Shown here: positions 53,719-62,466 of the stretch, in pieces
How positions within the stretch are numbered: position 1 is the first letter of the stretch
How the letters are laid out: every line of letters begins with the position of its first letter
Source of the DNA: an uncultured Bacteroides sp.
GTDB taxonomy: Bacteria > Bacteroidota > Bacteroidia > Bacteroidales > Bacteroidaceae
DNA length: 64,000 nucleotides
Assembly (NCBI GenBank): GCA_900544075.1
Contig: UQTJ01000006.1
Location: forward strand, 1-64,000
Reading direction: 5' to 3'
Notes under the pieces: generated by a model
Database searches by the model: none
What the model was told of the DNA's origin: nothing
Seen by the model: the letters and a program-made list of their open reading frames with translations, nothing else
Translations under genes and position numbers: made by a program

Positions 53719-54834
53719 TTACCGAATATCATTCAACAACAGCTCCTCACAATTTCCGTAAACCTCATCAAAAATTTCACGACACCTTTTTTCGCTCATT
53801 TTCGTTTTGGCCCCCACAGCTATAAAATCCGTTAGGGTAGGGAACCCCGTTTGGTTCACAGATGTAGCATGCTGCCCGTTGTACCCTTCTGCACATAGTG
53901 TAAGGTCATACGCAGGAGCCAAATGCCATTTCCATTTCCCTGCATCATCTTTCTTTACCAGAAAACTGAAATTCTTGCAGTGATCATCCTTGTTGTCAGT
54001 CAGATAGTTGAACACCATCCTTCTATACATTTCCTCCACATCTTTCGGATTCTGAGTAAGATACCCCGTAAGAGCCATCAGATTAGAATAGTCAAGGACC
54101 GGTTCAGACAGTGACACACAAAGCAGTCCTCCCGCCGTAGCTGTATGAATACGTTCCCCCTCGTCTGTCATATCAAACCGCCTTGTAGTAAAATACTTTC
54201 CTGCGGTAAGCTTGAAGTCAGTGACATTTATTCCGCATTTTTTCGCTACTTCATTATAATGAAACTCCTGTACCCCCATATCCACAGGGTCGTAAGTATG
54301 CCTGAACTTAATCAGCCAGTGTCCCTCATTGTCAGAAAAGACAGCTTTAGGTCTGCATCCCCCGCTGTTTCCGCTGTTGTAGAGCAACAATCCCGCATCA
54401 GTGTCTTGCTGTTCCTTCAGCACCTCCAGAGCCTTCTCCTGCAACAAATCAAAGTCCGACATCTCCTCACCTTTAGTTATAATTGTTTCCGGTTCATAAC
54501 AGAGAGCCCCCATACCGCTGTTACCCACCAGACTAAGCCTGTCTATCGAAGTCAGCTTTCTGTCATCAATACCTTCACGCATCAAAGTCCTGTGAAGAAG
54601 ATACCTTCCATATCCGTCGGGCAGGCTGTCCTCAAAGATACCGAAGTTTCCATAAAACGGTTTTGGTTTTGCGATAAACAGCCCCGGTTTCAGTGGCAGT
54701 TCAAGAGGCGACACGCTGAATCCTTCTGCCAGCCATTCCCTGTCATATTCGAATGCACAAAGCCTGTTATCCGGAGTCAGTGACAGAGTTCCCACCTTTT
54801 CGCCGTGATATTTCACTGTAAGCTTGTCCGTCAT
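53719..54834 (-). CDS. HipA-family kinase toxin
   Basis: A 371-residue HipA-type protein in one chain: N-terminal subdomain (VKYHGEKVGTLSLTPDNRLCAFEYDREW), the NSGGCRPKAVFS stretch that in HipA is GAQPK with the ATP-binding loop, and the kinase catalytic signature TDNKDDHCKNFSFLV (N..DDH.KN). The LAPAYDLT segment is also typical. HipA of E. coli phosphorylates glutamyl-tRNA synthetase; the target here is unknown. It overlaps the antitoxin gene by 4 bp. Confidence 0.9.
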   Translation of the reverse strand: MTDKLTVKYHGEKVGTLSLTPDNRLCAFEYDREWLAEGFSVSPLELPLKPGLFIAKPKPFYGNFGIFEDSLPDGYGRYLLHRTLMREGIDDRKLTSIDRLSLVGNSGMGALCYEPETIITKGEEMSDFDLLQEKALEVLKEQQDTDAGLLLYNSGNSGGCRPKAVFSDNEGHWLIKFRHTYDPVDMGVQEFHYNEVAKKCGINVTDFKLTAGKYFTTRRFDMTDEGERIHTATAGGLLCVSLSEPVLDYSNLMALTGYLTQNPKDVEEMYRRMVFNYLTDNKDDHCKNFSFLVKKDDAGKWKWHLAPAYDLTLCAEGYNGQHATSVNQTGFPTLTDFIAVGAKTKMSEKRCREIFDEVYGNCEELLLNDIR

Positions 54835-55190
54835 AAATCCTTCCTTTCCTTTTTCCCTGTTCCCGTTTTATAAGCCCTGCTTTTCCCTGTGTTTTTACGG
54901 ATTTGCGTCAGCTCTTCCATCGTAGAATACTTAGGCTGGCTGAATACATTCTTAATCTCCGAAGTATAATCCATTGCCATGGCTAAAGTAATCAGGTTCT
55001 TAAGCGAGATAAGCCCCTTCTGTTCAAACCTTACGATATTACTAACAGCCACTCCCGAACGTTCCGCCACCTGTTCCCTTGTCAGATTCTTCTCTATTCT
55101 TCGTTTTCTGAAGTCATCAGCCAATACCCTTGCAATGTCATCCGCATTATCAAAAGTATAGTTTTCCAATACTGATAATATATTATTCAT
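54831..55190 (-). CDS. HipB-like XRE-family antitoxin
   Basis: A 119-residue protein with a Cro/CI-type HTH (about residues 25-80: DFRKRRIEKNLTREQVAERSGVAVSNIVRFEQKGLISLKNLITLAMAM) and a basic C-terminal tail. Upstream of and overlapping the HipA-type gene, it fits the antitoxin and autorepressor. A -7-like TATCTTTA lies close upstream. Confidence 0.85.
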   Translation of the reverse strand: MNNILSVLENYTFDNADDIARVLADDFRKRRIEKNLTREQVAERSGVAVSNIVRFEQKGLISLKNLITLAMAMDYTSEIKNVFSQPKYSTMEELTQIRKNTGKSRAYKTGTGKKERKDL

Positions 55191-55226
55191 ATTTATTAAT
55201 TTATTGAGTATAAAGATAAAATATTA

Positions 55227-56210
55227 TCAGTTTTCAATAAAGCCTTTCAGCATTTCAGCGTCAATATTCAGTCTTTGAGCAATGACATCCATAGGGATTC
55301 CCTGATCATGCAGCATCCTTGCCATTTCTCTGATCATCAGGTTCTTTTCGTCTATTTCCTTGTCCTTGCTCTCTATCTCCTTGTCCTTGCTCTCTATCTC
55401 CTTGTCCTTGCTCTCTATTTCCTTATCCTTGCTCTCTATCACCTTGTCTCTCATCATGATGGCAGTATCCCTTTCCTCTATTTCCGAAAGAATCTCATCC
55501 TCCACTTCCATCGCACGTTTCACCTCAGGCGTTCCGCTCGCCAACATCAGTCTGTTAACCACTAAGAACTCATCTCCGGCGAACATACTGTCGTCCACCT
55601 CTAAGTAATGCTCGTTTCCCTTTACGCAATATTCCTGGTCGAACACCTGAAGCACCCTTTCAAGTTTGTTTCTCAGCCTTCCTTTCAGGAACGGGATTTG
55701 CACTATGATGCTGTCGTGAGCCAGGCTTTCCACAAACGGGTCCGGTACTCCGTTCACAATCGGGTTAGAGTCATAATCCAGATAATTCCTCTTCACATAT
55801 ACCACCGGTTCCTCCAGGTCCCCTAATTTGTGCCCCAATATATATATTGACACCATCGGATAAGCGAATCCCTTTGGACTCATCTCTTTCGACTGCAGAT
55901 TTCTCTTGTCGCTGTACTGCGAAGCCAGATATTGTCTGAATCTCAGCGTCTCCGTCACCAGCCATGTTTTCTGCAGTTCAATGAGCACAATACTCTCGCT
56001 TCCATCCTCATTTCTCACCTTCGCGTTGAAGTCCAGTCTGAACATCGAGATATTTCTTTTTGTCAGTCCTGCATATTCCTGCTGTTTCATTTCCACAGCC
56101 ACCACATCCTTTTTCAGCAATGCAGAAAGCATAATCCTCGCCACACGTTCATCGTCCATCATGAACTTGAACACAGAGTCATAAATCGGGTTTGCAATAT
56201 AATAAGCCAT
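55227..56210 (-). CDS. Rpn/PD-(D/E)XK nuclease family protein with tandem heptad repeat
   Basis: A 327-residue protein. The N-terminal ~200 residues fit the Rpn/transposase-like nuclease group: YYIANPIYDSVFKFMMDDERVARIMLSALL, then RLDFNAKVRNEDGSESIVLIELQKTW with the D...ELQ catalytic pattern. The C-terminal part contains four or more copies of a 7-residue unit (IESKDKE) in a coiled coil (about 250-285), then a helical tail ending with a short HTH-like element (IPMDVIAQRLNIDAEMLKGF). Related E. coli Rpn proteins cut DNA and affect recombination or phage growth. Confidence 0.8.
   Translation of the reverse strand: MAYYIANPIYDSVFKFMMDDERVARIMLSALLKKDVVAVEMKQQEYAGLTKRNISMFRLDFNAKVRNEDGSESIVLIELQKTWLVTETLRFRQYLASQYSDKRNLQSKEMSPKGFAYPMVSIYILGHKLGDLEEPVVYVKRNYLDYDSNPIVNGVPDPFVESLAHDSIIVQIPFLKGRLRNKLERVLQVFDQEYCVKGNEHYLEVDDSMFAGDEFLVVNRLMLASGTPEVKRAMEVEDEILSEIEERDTAIMMRDKVIESKDKEIESKDKEIESKDKEIESKDKEIDEKNLMIREMARMLHDQGIPMDVIAQRLNIDAEMLKGFIEN
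55351..55455 (-). repeat. 21-bp tandem repeat inside the Rpn-family gene
   Basis: Five units of 21 bp (starting 55351, 55372, 55393, 55414, 55435), the second and third identical, the last diverged. They encode the IESKDKE heptads. Copy-number change by slippage would keep the frame and only change coiled-coil length. Confidence 0.85.
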
Positions 56211-56223
56211 AATTATTCAAATG

Positions 56224-57222
56224 TTATAAATCCTCAATTTCAGCTTCTGTCAGTCCGGTAACCTTTACTATTTGTTCCACTGGAATACCAATTCTTTTCA
56301 TACCGCGAGCATTGTTTATTTTTTCTTCGGCCCTTCCTTCGGCAAGTCCTTTTTTCCATCCCGCTTCCCTTGCGTCTTCCTCCACTATACGGCTCACTCG
56401 ATATCTGTCCAAAGCCTTATCATAAGCTATACGATCCTCCATTGAAAGATTTGCCACGGCAGCAAGTTCATTCAGTCTGTTAAACACCTGTTCCTTAAGA
56501 GCTTCAGGCATTCTGTTCCAATGTTGCATATTCTTAAGAGTATAAATAAGTTTGTCATATAAAGTTTCACATTCTCCAAGTTCCTTCGTAAAATACGGGA
56601 ACTGCAGAAAAATCTGTCTGAAGTGCGTATTGACCACCTTTCCGTTCTCACGGTCAGCAATCACCGTGTCCGTACGGAATTTCTCTTCAAGCCCCGGTTC
56701 CTTAAAATTCATCAGGAAAATTCCGTACACTGTTGATAGCTTGTATCTTGCTCCATACGTCTCTGCATTAGGTTCGTTCAGCAGGAATACATCTTCCTTC
56801 GTATCAAGACCTCCATCCTCGTTTCCGGATTTAAGTTCACGTTCCTTTTTCCTCTTTTCCCTGATATTCTCCACCTGCCTGCCAATAGCCCTGCACATAT
56901 AAAACAGCGTGCGATCCAGAAAATTGCTATGTGCCCTATTCTGCATCTCCACTATTATATATTCTCCGGTCGATGTCAAACAGTATAGATCATATATGAT
57001 ACCCGCATCATCAATGCTGTCCGAATGATTCTCCTTGTCTAAGAAAGTCAGGTTTTCTATGTGATGTTCATTCTTAAGCAATTCATTCAGCAGCGTGATA
57101 AGAAGATCCTTGCTTGCCGGTTGACCGAAAATAATCTTGAATCCCAAGTCCGTAAAAGGATTCACAAAATGTCCCAAAGATAAGTTCCTGTCATTCATAC
57201 CATACACGCTATTTAAATCCAA
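56224..57222 (-). CDS. Rpn-family recombination-promoting nuclease/putative transposase
   Basis: A 332-residue protein with the typical opening HFVNPFTDLGFKIIFGQPASKDLLITLLNELL, then a PD-(D/E)XK core (IIYDLYCLTSTGEYIIVEMQNRA, D...EMQ) and RTLFYMCRAIGRQVE. The C-terminus holds GWKKGLAEGRAEEK and an HTH-like MKRIGIPVEQIVKVTGLTEAEIEDL. A start at the ATG 8 codons later (57198) is also possible. It lies 13 bp upstream of the other Rpn-type gene, so the two may be cotranscribed though they share little sequence. Confidence 0.87.
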   Translation of the reverse strand: MDLNSVYGMNDRNLSLGHFVNPFTDLGFKIIFGQPASKDLLITLLNELLKNEHHIENLTFLDKENHSDSIDDAGIIYDLYCLTSTGEYIIVEMQNRAHSNFLDRTLFYMCRAIGRQVENIREKRKKERELKSGNEDGGLDTKEDVFLLNEPNAETYGARYKLSTVYGIFLMNFKEPGLEEKFRTDTVIADRENGKVVNTHFRQIFLQFPYFTKELGECETLYDKLIYTLKNMQHWNRMPEALKEQVFNRLNELAAVANLSMEDRIAYDKALDRYRVSRIVEEDAREAGWKKGLAEGRAEEKINNARGMKRIGIPVEQIVKVTGLTEAEIEDL

Positions 57223-57286
57223 CTCTCAAAGATAATCATTTTTTCAATCCCCATCACAGCTTTAGGACACATTTTTAGGTTTATGC

Positions 57287-58369
57287 TTAACTTTTCATTT
57301 TCCTCCACCCCCAGTGCCACACCTTGAAAGCCGGTCCCCACAGCACCTCCTCCGGATATTCCTTAAGCAGCCTGAAGTTCCTGGCGTTCCTTGTAAGGAA
57401 GCTCATGGCCGAGTCACTTTTTATCGACCTGTCTATCTTCTCGTCATACATTCCGAAGTTACCGCCCGCCATAATCCCATCGAGCAGCTTTTCCCCCTTT
57501 TTATAGTCCGGTTCTGTCAGCAGACAACTTTCATCCAGTCCGAACACCCTTTCCATCACATACATCACCGCCCCGGCAAATCCGTACAGATTCAGTTCCT
57601 TCGCCTGCCTGCCGAACACCGCCTTCTCCTCCTCCGTACATCCTCTTTTCAGCAACATCGCATAATCCATCATCTGCCTCAGTCCTATGCCCTCGCTGAA
57701 CACATGCCTGTACATATGCACCAGCATATACACCCTGTTCATCTCGTCCGACGGCACACACACCCGTCCTGCACCAGACAGTTCAATCTCCATGCCGGAG
57801 TCTGCCCATTGAGCGAACATCCTCTGCAACCTCCTGTTTTTCGGATACGAATACATCCACGAAGGCGTAGTGTGAATCTCCAGTTCCGCCATACCCCCGT
57901 TGTGAACCCCTATATGATGATAAGTCACATCCTCAGCTCCCAGTTCTTTCCTTGCAAGTTCTCTCACTTCACACTCCCTGCCAATCACCCACAGGTCGAT
58001 ATCCCCCGGATTACGGTGCAGCGGGTTAGGGTAGAAGTGCGCCACCCCCTGTCCCTTCAGCAGAACAGCCTTATATCCCCTCATACGGAAAAACTCATAC
58101 CATTTCACCGCCTCCCCGTTCACTATCCTGTTCCTTTTCTCTATCTCCATCCCCATGCCTAACAGTTTCAGCAGCAAATCCCTGTCCGGTTTCTGCACAC
58201 CTTCCGGCAGCCTGTTCACCGCATCCATCATTATCCCTGCCACCGCCTGTTTCTGCGCCATAGAGAATACAGAAGCCCATAATGTTCTGTTCATTACGGG
58301 CAATTCTATACTGTCATTCAGTCCTGCGCCAAGACGCAATAGAGAAAAAAACAAACTGTCAATATCCAT
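57287..58369 (-). CDS. Nucleotidyltransferase-fold protein (NTP_transf_5 type)
   Basis: A 360-residue soluble protein with the nucleotidyltransferase pattern KAVLLKGQGVAHFYPNPLHRNPGDIDLWV, where GDIDLWV carries the metal-binding D-x-D. The rest is helical. Proteins of this type are often found in Bacteroides glycan loci and near toxin genes; the substrate is unknown. It is about 95 bp downstream of the cupin gene. Confidence 0.8.
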   Translation of the reverse strand: MDIDSLFFSLLRLGAGLNDSIELPVMNRTLWASVFSMAQKQAVAGIMMDAVNRLPEGVQKPDRDLLLKLLGMGMEIEKRNRIVNGEAVKWYEFFRMRGYKAVLLKGQGVAHFYPNPLHRNPGDIDLWVIGRECEVRELARKELGAEDVTYHHIGVHNGGMAELEIHTTPSWMYSYPKNRRLQRMFAQWADSGMEIELSGAGRVCVPSDEMNRVYMLVHMYRHVFSEGIGLRQMMDYAMLLKRGCTEEEKAVFGRQAKELNLYGFAGAVMYVMERVFGLDESCLLTEPDYKKGEKLLDGIMAGGNFGMYDEKIDRSIKSDSAMSFLTRNARNFRLLKEYPEEVLWGPAFKVWHWGWRKMKS

Positions 58370-58463
58370 TATTTCCCAAATTTTTCTTTAGTGATATTCC
58401 ACAGAAATAATTAGCCTTTATCCATTTGCATACCATCAGTATGTTTTAATTCCTGATTATTAA

Positions 58464-58784
58464 TCAACAACTCGCCCCTATAACCAGCATTTCACAATCA
58501 TCCACAGCTTCAAGCGAATGCCCGGTATTTTTGTCTATTTTTATAAAGTCATCCACCGACAGCACATCACATCTTTCTCCCCACACTATTTTTACCGTAC
58601 CCTTTCTCACAAGAAAACACTCCTCCATTGTCGGATGCTTGTGTTCCTCCACTACATCCCCTTTCTTCATACAGGCCACAGCCACCTGTGTAATCCCCGT
58701 TTCCGTAGAATATTTATCAAGAAGAACCCGTTTTGTACCACTTTTGTGAGCAGTACAAACAGGTTCAATATCATATACGTTCAT
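58464..58784 (-). CDS. Small cupin-domain protein
   Basis: A 106-residue single cupin domain. The first metal motif reads EEHKHPTMEECFLVRKGTVKIVWG (H-x-H...E), and the second region is FIKIDKNTGHSLEAVDDCEMLVI with a further histidine. Short cupins in glycan loci may be sugar isomerases or sensors (WbuC-like proteins are one example), but the activity cannot be told. Its start lies 4 bp after the second gmd, so the pair is translationally close. Confidence 0.82.
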   Translation of the reverse strand: MNVYDIEPVCTAHKSGTKRVLLDKYSTETGITQVAVACMKKGDVVEEHKHPTMEECFLVRKGTVKIVWGERCDVLSVDDFIKIDKNTGHSLEAVDDCEMLVIGASC

Positions 58785-58788
58785 CAGA

Positions 58789-59880
58789 TTACTTCACTAT
58801 CCCCTTTTCCAGATACTCTGCAAGGTTCGTTCTTACCTCCTCGCTGTGTCTTTCCACAGCCACCTTGGCCATATCAGCATCTACCATTATGTTCACCAGT
58901 TCCTGGAAGCTTGTCTTTGTAGGATTCCATCCTAATTTGGCTTTAGCCTTAGTAGGGTCACCCCACAAGTTGACAACGTCTGTAGGACGATAGAAATCTT
59001 CGCTCACTTCTACCAGACATTTGCCTGTAGCCTTGTCATAACCCTTTTCGTTGATACCTTCACCCTTGAACTCCAGTTCTATTCCTGCACGCTTGAATGC
59101 ATAGTAGCAGAATTCCCTTACGCTGTGCTGTTCGCCTGTAGCGATAACGAAATCCTCAGGAGTGTCGTTCTGCAGTATAAGCCACATACATTCCACATAA
59201 TCCTTTGCATAACCCCAGTCACGCAGAGAATCTAAGTTTCCTAAATACAGCTTCTCCTGTTTGCCCTGAGCTATACGTGCGGCAGCCAGAGTAATCTTTC
59301 TTGTTACGAATGTTTCGCCACGTCTTTCACTCTCGTGGTTGAAAAGGATACCCGAGCAGCAGAACATGTTGTAAGCCTCACGGTATTCTTTCACTATCCA
59401 GAAACCGTAAAGCTTGGCTACGGCATATGGAGAATAGGGGTGGAACGGTGTATTCTCGTTCTGAGGCACTTCCTCCACTTTTCCATAGAGTTCCGAAGTC
59501 GAAGCCTGATATATACGGCAAGTATCAGTCAGTCCGCACAGACGTACCGCTTCCAATACTCTCAATACACCTGTAGCGTCAACGTTCGCTGTAAACTCAG
59601 GTGAGTCGAACGATACCTGTACGTGGCTCTGTGCAGCCAGATTATAAACTTCAGTAGGACGAACCTTGCTCACCACCTGCATGATACTCATTGAGTCACC
59701 AAGGTCTGCATAATGAAGATGGAAATTAGGCTTTCCTTCCAGATGTGCGATTCTTTCTCTGAAGTCCACAGACGAACGTCTGATAGTGCCATGCACATCA
59801 TATCCTTTGTCTAATAAGAACTCGGCCAGATAAGAACCGTCCTGGCCTGTAATACCCGTAATCAATGCTACTTTTCTCAT
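58789..59880 (-). CDS. gmd: GDP-mannose 4,6-dehydratase (copy 2)
   Basis: A 363-residue paralogue of the enzyme encoded at 35782, with the same GITGQDGSYLAEFL and SPYAVAKLYG motifs. Only about four residues differ, while many third codon positions do, so the genes have long been under the same selection or were exchanged with a related strain. This copy has no fcl beside it but a cupin gene 4 bp downstream. It may feed a second GDP-deoxyhexose branch, or be a spare copy. Confidence 0.95.
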   Translation of the reverse strand: MRKVALITGITGQDGSYLAEFLLDKGYDVHGTIRRSSVDFRERIAHLEGKPNFHLHYADLGDSMSIMQVVSKVRPTEVYNLAAQSHVQVSFDSPEFTANVDATGVLRVLEAVRLCGLTDTCRIYQASTSELYGKVEEVPQNENTPFHPYSPYAVAKLYGFWIVKEYREAYNMFCCSGILFNHESERRGETFVTRKITLAAARIAQGKQEKLYLGNLDSLRDWGYAKDYVECMWLILQNDTPEDFVIATGEQHSVREFCYYAFKRAGIELEFKGEGINEKGYDKATGKCLVEVSEDFYRPTDVVNLWGDPTKAKAKLGWNPTKTSFQELVNIMVDADMAKVAVERHSEEVRTNLAEYLEKGIVK

Positions 59881-59924
59881 AAAAAAAATGTTGAATAAAA
59901 TTATATTTGTATTACAATATTGTT

Positions 59925-60650
59925 TTATCTACTTAACTTCTCCTTTGTTATATTCCACAGAAACAATGTGTTTCCTATGATATACCTCCTCCACATACGC
60001 TTCGGTTCCTTTATCAGACGATACAGCCACTCTAAGCTATGCTCCTGCCACCACAAAGGCGCACGCTCCACCGTTCCAGCAAAGAAGTCGAACACCGCCC
60101 CAATGGTACCACAGTGACAGTCAATATCCAGTTCCTTCCAGTGCGTATAAGCCCATTTCTCCTGCTTCGGAGCCGTCATACCAATCCACAGCAGATCCGG
60201 CTTTGCAGCGTTAATAGCATCAATTATCGCCCTGTTATCCTCGTCCGTAAATTCCGGCTTATAGGGTGGGGAATAAGTCTCCACCGTAATGTTCGGATAC
60301 ACCACAGCCGCCTTTTCCTTTATCAGAGAAAGCACCTTCTCGCTGCTGCCCATAAAGAAACACTTTCCACCGCGCGCATTCAGTTTCTCCATCTCAAACA
60401 CAAACAAGTCCCAACCCGCTATACGTTCCTTCGGTTGAGACTTCGCCTTAAGCCATCTACACGCCATTACTATACTCGCCCCGTCTGGGATAAGCACATC
60501 CCCCTTGGTCAGAGCTTCCGCAAACAGAGCATCCTTCAGTGCCGTATTATACGAATGCGCGTTTATAGTATTGATAAGGAGTTTCTTATCTTGTAAATTA
60601 TAGAGAGTATCCTTTGATTCTACAATCTTTATATCTTTAAATTTCAGCAT
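59925..60650 (-). CDS. WecG/TagA/CpsF-family glycosyltransferase
   Basis: A 241-residue GT26-type transferase. Visible are LINTINAHSYNTA, VLIPDGASIVMACRWL, RIAGWDLFV, CFFMGSSEKV and the hallmark WIGMTAPKQEKWAYTHW. Such enzymes add the second sugar to a polyprenyl-linked first sugar at the membrane surface. With the initiating transferase 12 kb away it is the only other glycosyltransferase in this part of the locus. Confidence 0.92.
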   Translation of the reverse strand: MLKFKDIKIVESKDTLYNLQDKKLLINTINAHSYNTALKDALFAEALTKGDVLIPDGASIVMACRWLKAKSQPKERIAGWDLFVFEMEKLNARGGKCFFMGSSEKVLSLIKEKAAVVYPNITVETYSPPYKPEFTDEDNRAIIDAINAAKPDLLWIGMTAPKQEKWAYTHWKELDIDCHCGTIGAVFDFFAGTVERAPLWWQEHSLEWLYRLIKEPKRMWRRYIIGNTLFLWNITKEKLSR

Positions 60651-60663
60651 TTTACTTATGATT

Positions 60664-60876
60664 TTATTTTATCATTTTTATCAGCTCCTTATCCAAAGTA
60701 TCAAAAATAAATAAATCACCTTCGTTTAAAAAATCATTATCGTTAAGCAATCTTTTGTATGTTTCAGATTTCATCACAGTCTGAAAAGCCCATTCATAAC
60801 TGGCAGAGTATTTTTTCATCAATAATTCTATTAAAGAATTTATTGTATAATCTATCATTTCCCATTTTTTACTCAT
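60664..60876 (-). CDS. Small DUF3791-like protein
   Basis: A 70-residue protein (YTINSLIELLMKKYSASYEWAFQTVMKSETYKRLLNDNDFLNEGDLFIFDTL) whose pattern resembles DUF3791 proteins, which are normally the partner of a DUF3990-type protein in toxin-antitoxin-like pairs. The upstream gene here overlaps it by 4 bp but is frameshifted. The name is by pattern only. Confidence 0.55.
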   Translation of the reverse strand: MSKKWEMIDYTINSLIELLMKKYSASYEWAFQTVMKSETYKRLLNDNDFLNEGDLFIFDTLDKELIKMIK

Positions 60877-61132
60877 TTCTCAATCCTCTTTAATAATTTA
60901 AGTGCATAATTGCTACAAAAGCACACTTGTATAGCATTGTAACGCTTGTATTCTATTTCAGCTGCAATTTCTTCAAAAGTCTTTTCTTTTACTTTAATTT
61001 CACTGAAATGTTCTTTTAAATGATTGTCACCTAATGGACCAATAATAACGTCATCTTTTCTTCTCTATTTCTTTTTACTAAAGGAGAAAAAATTCCTTCA
61101 TTTGGCTGATACAAAATTTTTTCAGTACACAT
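60873..61132 (-). pseudogene. Frameshifted partner gene of the DUF3791-like protein
   Basis: Starting at 61132 the frame reads MCTEKILYQPNEGIFSPLVKRNREEK and then fails. In the next frame it continues DDVIIGPLGDNHLKEHFSEI and ends NYALKLLKRIEK, with its TGA overlapping the next ATG (60873-60876). The frame changes near 61052-61066. The piece DDVIIGPLGD recalls the VIGP stretch of DUF3990 proteins. The whole would be only ~86 residues, shorter than a usual DUF3990 protein, so it is a truncated and shifted remnant. Confidence 0.5.
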
Positions 61133-61235
61133 AGTCAATATCTTTTTATAGATTGTTGTTTACAAATATAACGTTTTATTAGATAATTACTTTCAGACAT
61201 GTGGTTTTTTCTTTGTATATTAATCTTTTAATTAC

Positions 61236-61328
61236 CTTCATCAACCAACAACTAAAAACTAACAACTAATTTTTAATTAACTTCGCTGACCGTTAGCTCT
61301 TAATTATTAATTTTTAATTTTTAATTAT
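61236..61328. repeat. AT-rich intergenic repeat with CTTCGCTGAC word
   Basis: AACCAACAACTAAAAACTAAC, CTTCGCTGACC and TTAATTTTTAATTTTTAATT follow one another before rfbB's 3' end. The same word order occurs at 29868-29998. No gene is seen in 61133-61320. Confidence 0.5.
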
Positions 61329-62460
61329 TATACATCTCCTCATAATACCTCAGATAATCCCCGCTCGTCACATTATCCATCCACTCCTGATTATCCAGAT
61401 ACCACTGTACGGTCTTCTCTATTCCTTCCTCAAACTGCAGGCTCGGTTCCCATCCTAATTCACGCTGCAGCTTCGTAGAGTCTATCGCATAGCGCATGTC
61501 ATGTCCCAGACGGTCAGTCACATAAGTGATAAGCTCCAGCGAATACCCTTCCGGATTGCCAAGCAGCCTGTCCACAGTCTTTATCAGCACCTTTATTATG
61601 TCAATGTTCTTCCACTCGTTGAACCCACCAATGTTATACGTTTCCGCAATCTTTCCGTTATGGAAAATCACATCTATCGCCCTCGCATGATCCACCACAT
61701 ACAGCCAGTCCCTTACGTTCTCACCCTTTCCATACACAGGCAGCGGCTTGCGATGACGGATATTGTTTATAAACAGCGGAATCAGCTTCTCCGGGAACTG
61801 ATACGGCCCATAGTTGTTCGAACAGTTCGTCACTATAGTCGGCATCCCGTAAGTATCATGATACGCACGTACGAAATGGTCACTGCTCGCCTTCGAAGCC
61901 GAGTACGGACTATGCGGATTATATTTCGTATCCTCGTAGAAGAAATCCTTTCCGTATGCTAAATGATGTTCCGACGAAGACGCTGTTGTGCTGAACGGCG
62001 GCTCTATACCCTCCGGATTCGTCATTTCCAATGCCCCATACACCTCATCAGTAGATATATGATAGAAACGCTTGCCCTCATACCTTTCAGGCAACGACTC
62101 CCAGTAAAGCTTTGCCGCCTGCAGCAATGACAGCGTACCCATCACGTTAGTACGTGCAAATGTGAACGGGTCCTTTATCGAGCGGTCCACATGGCTCTCC
62201 GCAGCAAGATGAATAATACCGTCTATCCCGTATTCCTTCATAATTTCCTGCATACGCTCATAATCGCAGATGTCAGCCTTCACGAACACATAGTTAGGCA
62301 TATCCTCTATATCCTTCAGGTTCTCTAAGTTACCTGCATACGTCAGCTTGTCAAGGTTTATTATTCTGTACTCAGGATATTTGTTCACGAACAAGCGCAC
62401 TACATGGCTGCCTATGAAACCGGCGCCGCCGGTAATCAATATATTACGTTTGAAGTTCAT
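61321..62460 (-). CDS. rfbB: dTDP-glucose 4,6-dehydratase
   Basis: The second enzyme of dTDP-L-rhamnose synthesis. Rossmann motif ITGGAGFIGSHVVRLF at the N-terminus, the active-site region HISTDEVYGAL (Thr-Asp-Glu) and YSASKASSDHFVRAY (Tyr-x-x-x-Lys), and WLYVVDHARAID. 379 residues. It follows rfbD by 6 bp in the order rfbC-rfbD-rfbB on the minus strand. Confidence 0.96.
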   Translation of the reverse strand: MNFKRNILITGGAGFIGSHVVRLFVNKYPEYRIINLDKLTYAGNLENLKDIEDMPNYVFVKADICDYERMQEIMKEYGIDGIIHLAAESHVDRSIKDPFTFARTNVMGTLSLLQAAKLYWESLPERYEGKRFYHISTDEVYGALEMTNPEGIEPPFSTTASSSEHHLAYGKDFFYEDTKYNPHSPYSASKASSDHFVRAYHDTYGMPTIVTNCSNNYGPYQFPEKLIPLFINNIRHRKPLPVYGKGENVRDWLYVVDHARAIDVIFHNGKIAETYNIGGFNEWKNIDIIKVLIKTVDRLLGNPEGYSLELITYVTDRLGHDMRYAIDSTKLQRELGWEPSLQFEEGIEKTVQWYLDNQEWMDNVTSGDYLRYYEEMYNN

Positions 62461-62466
62461 ATTTAC

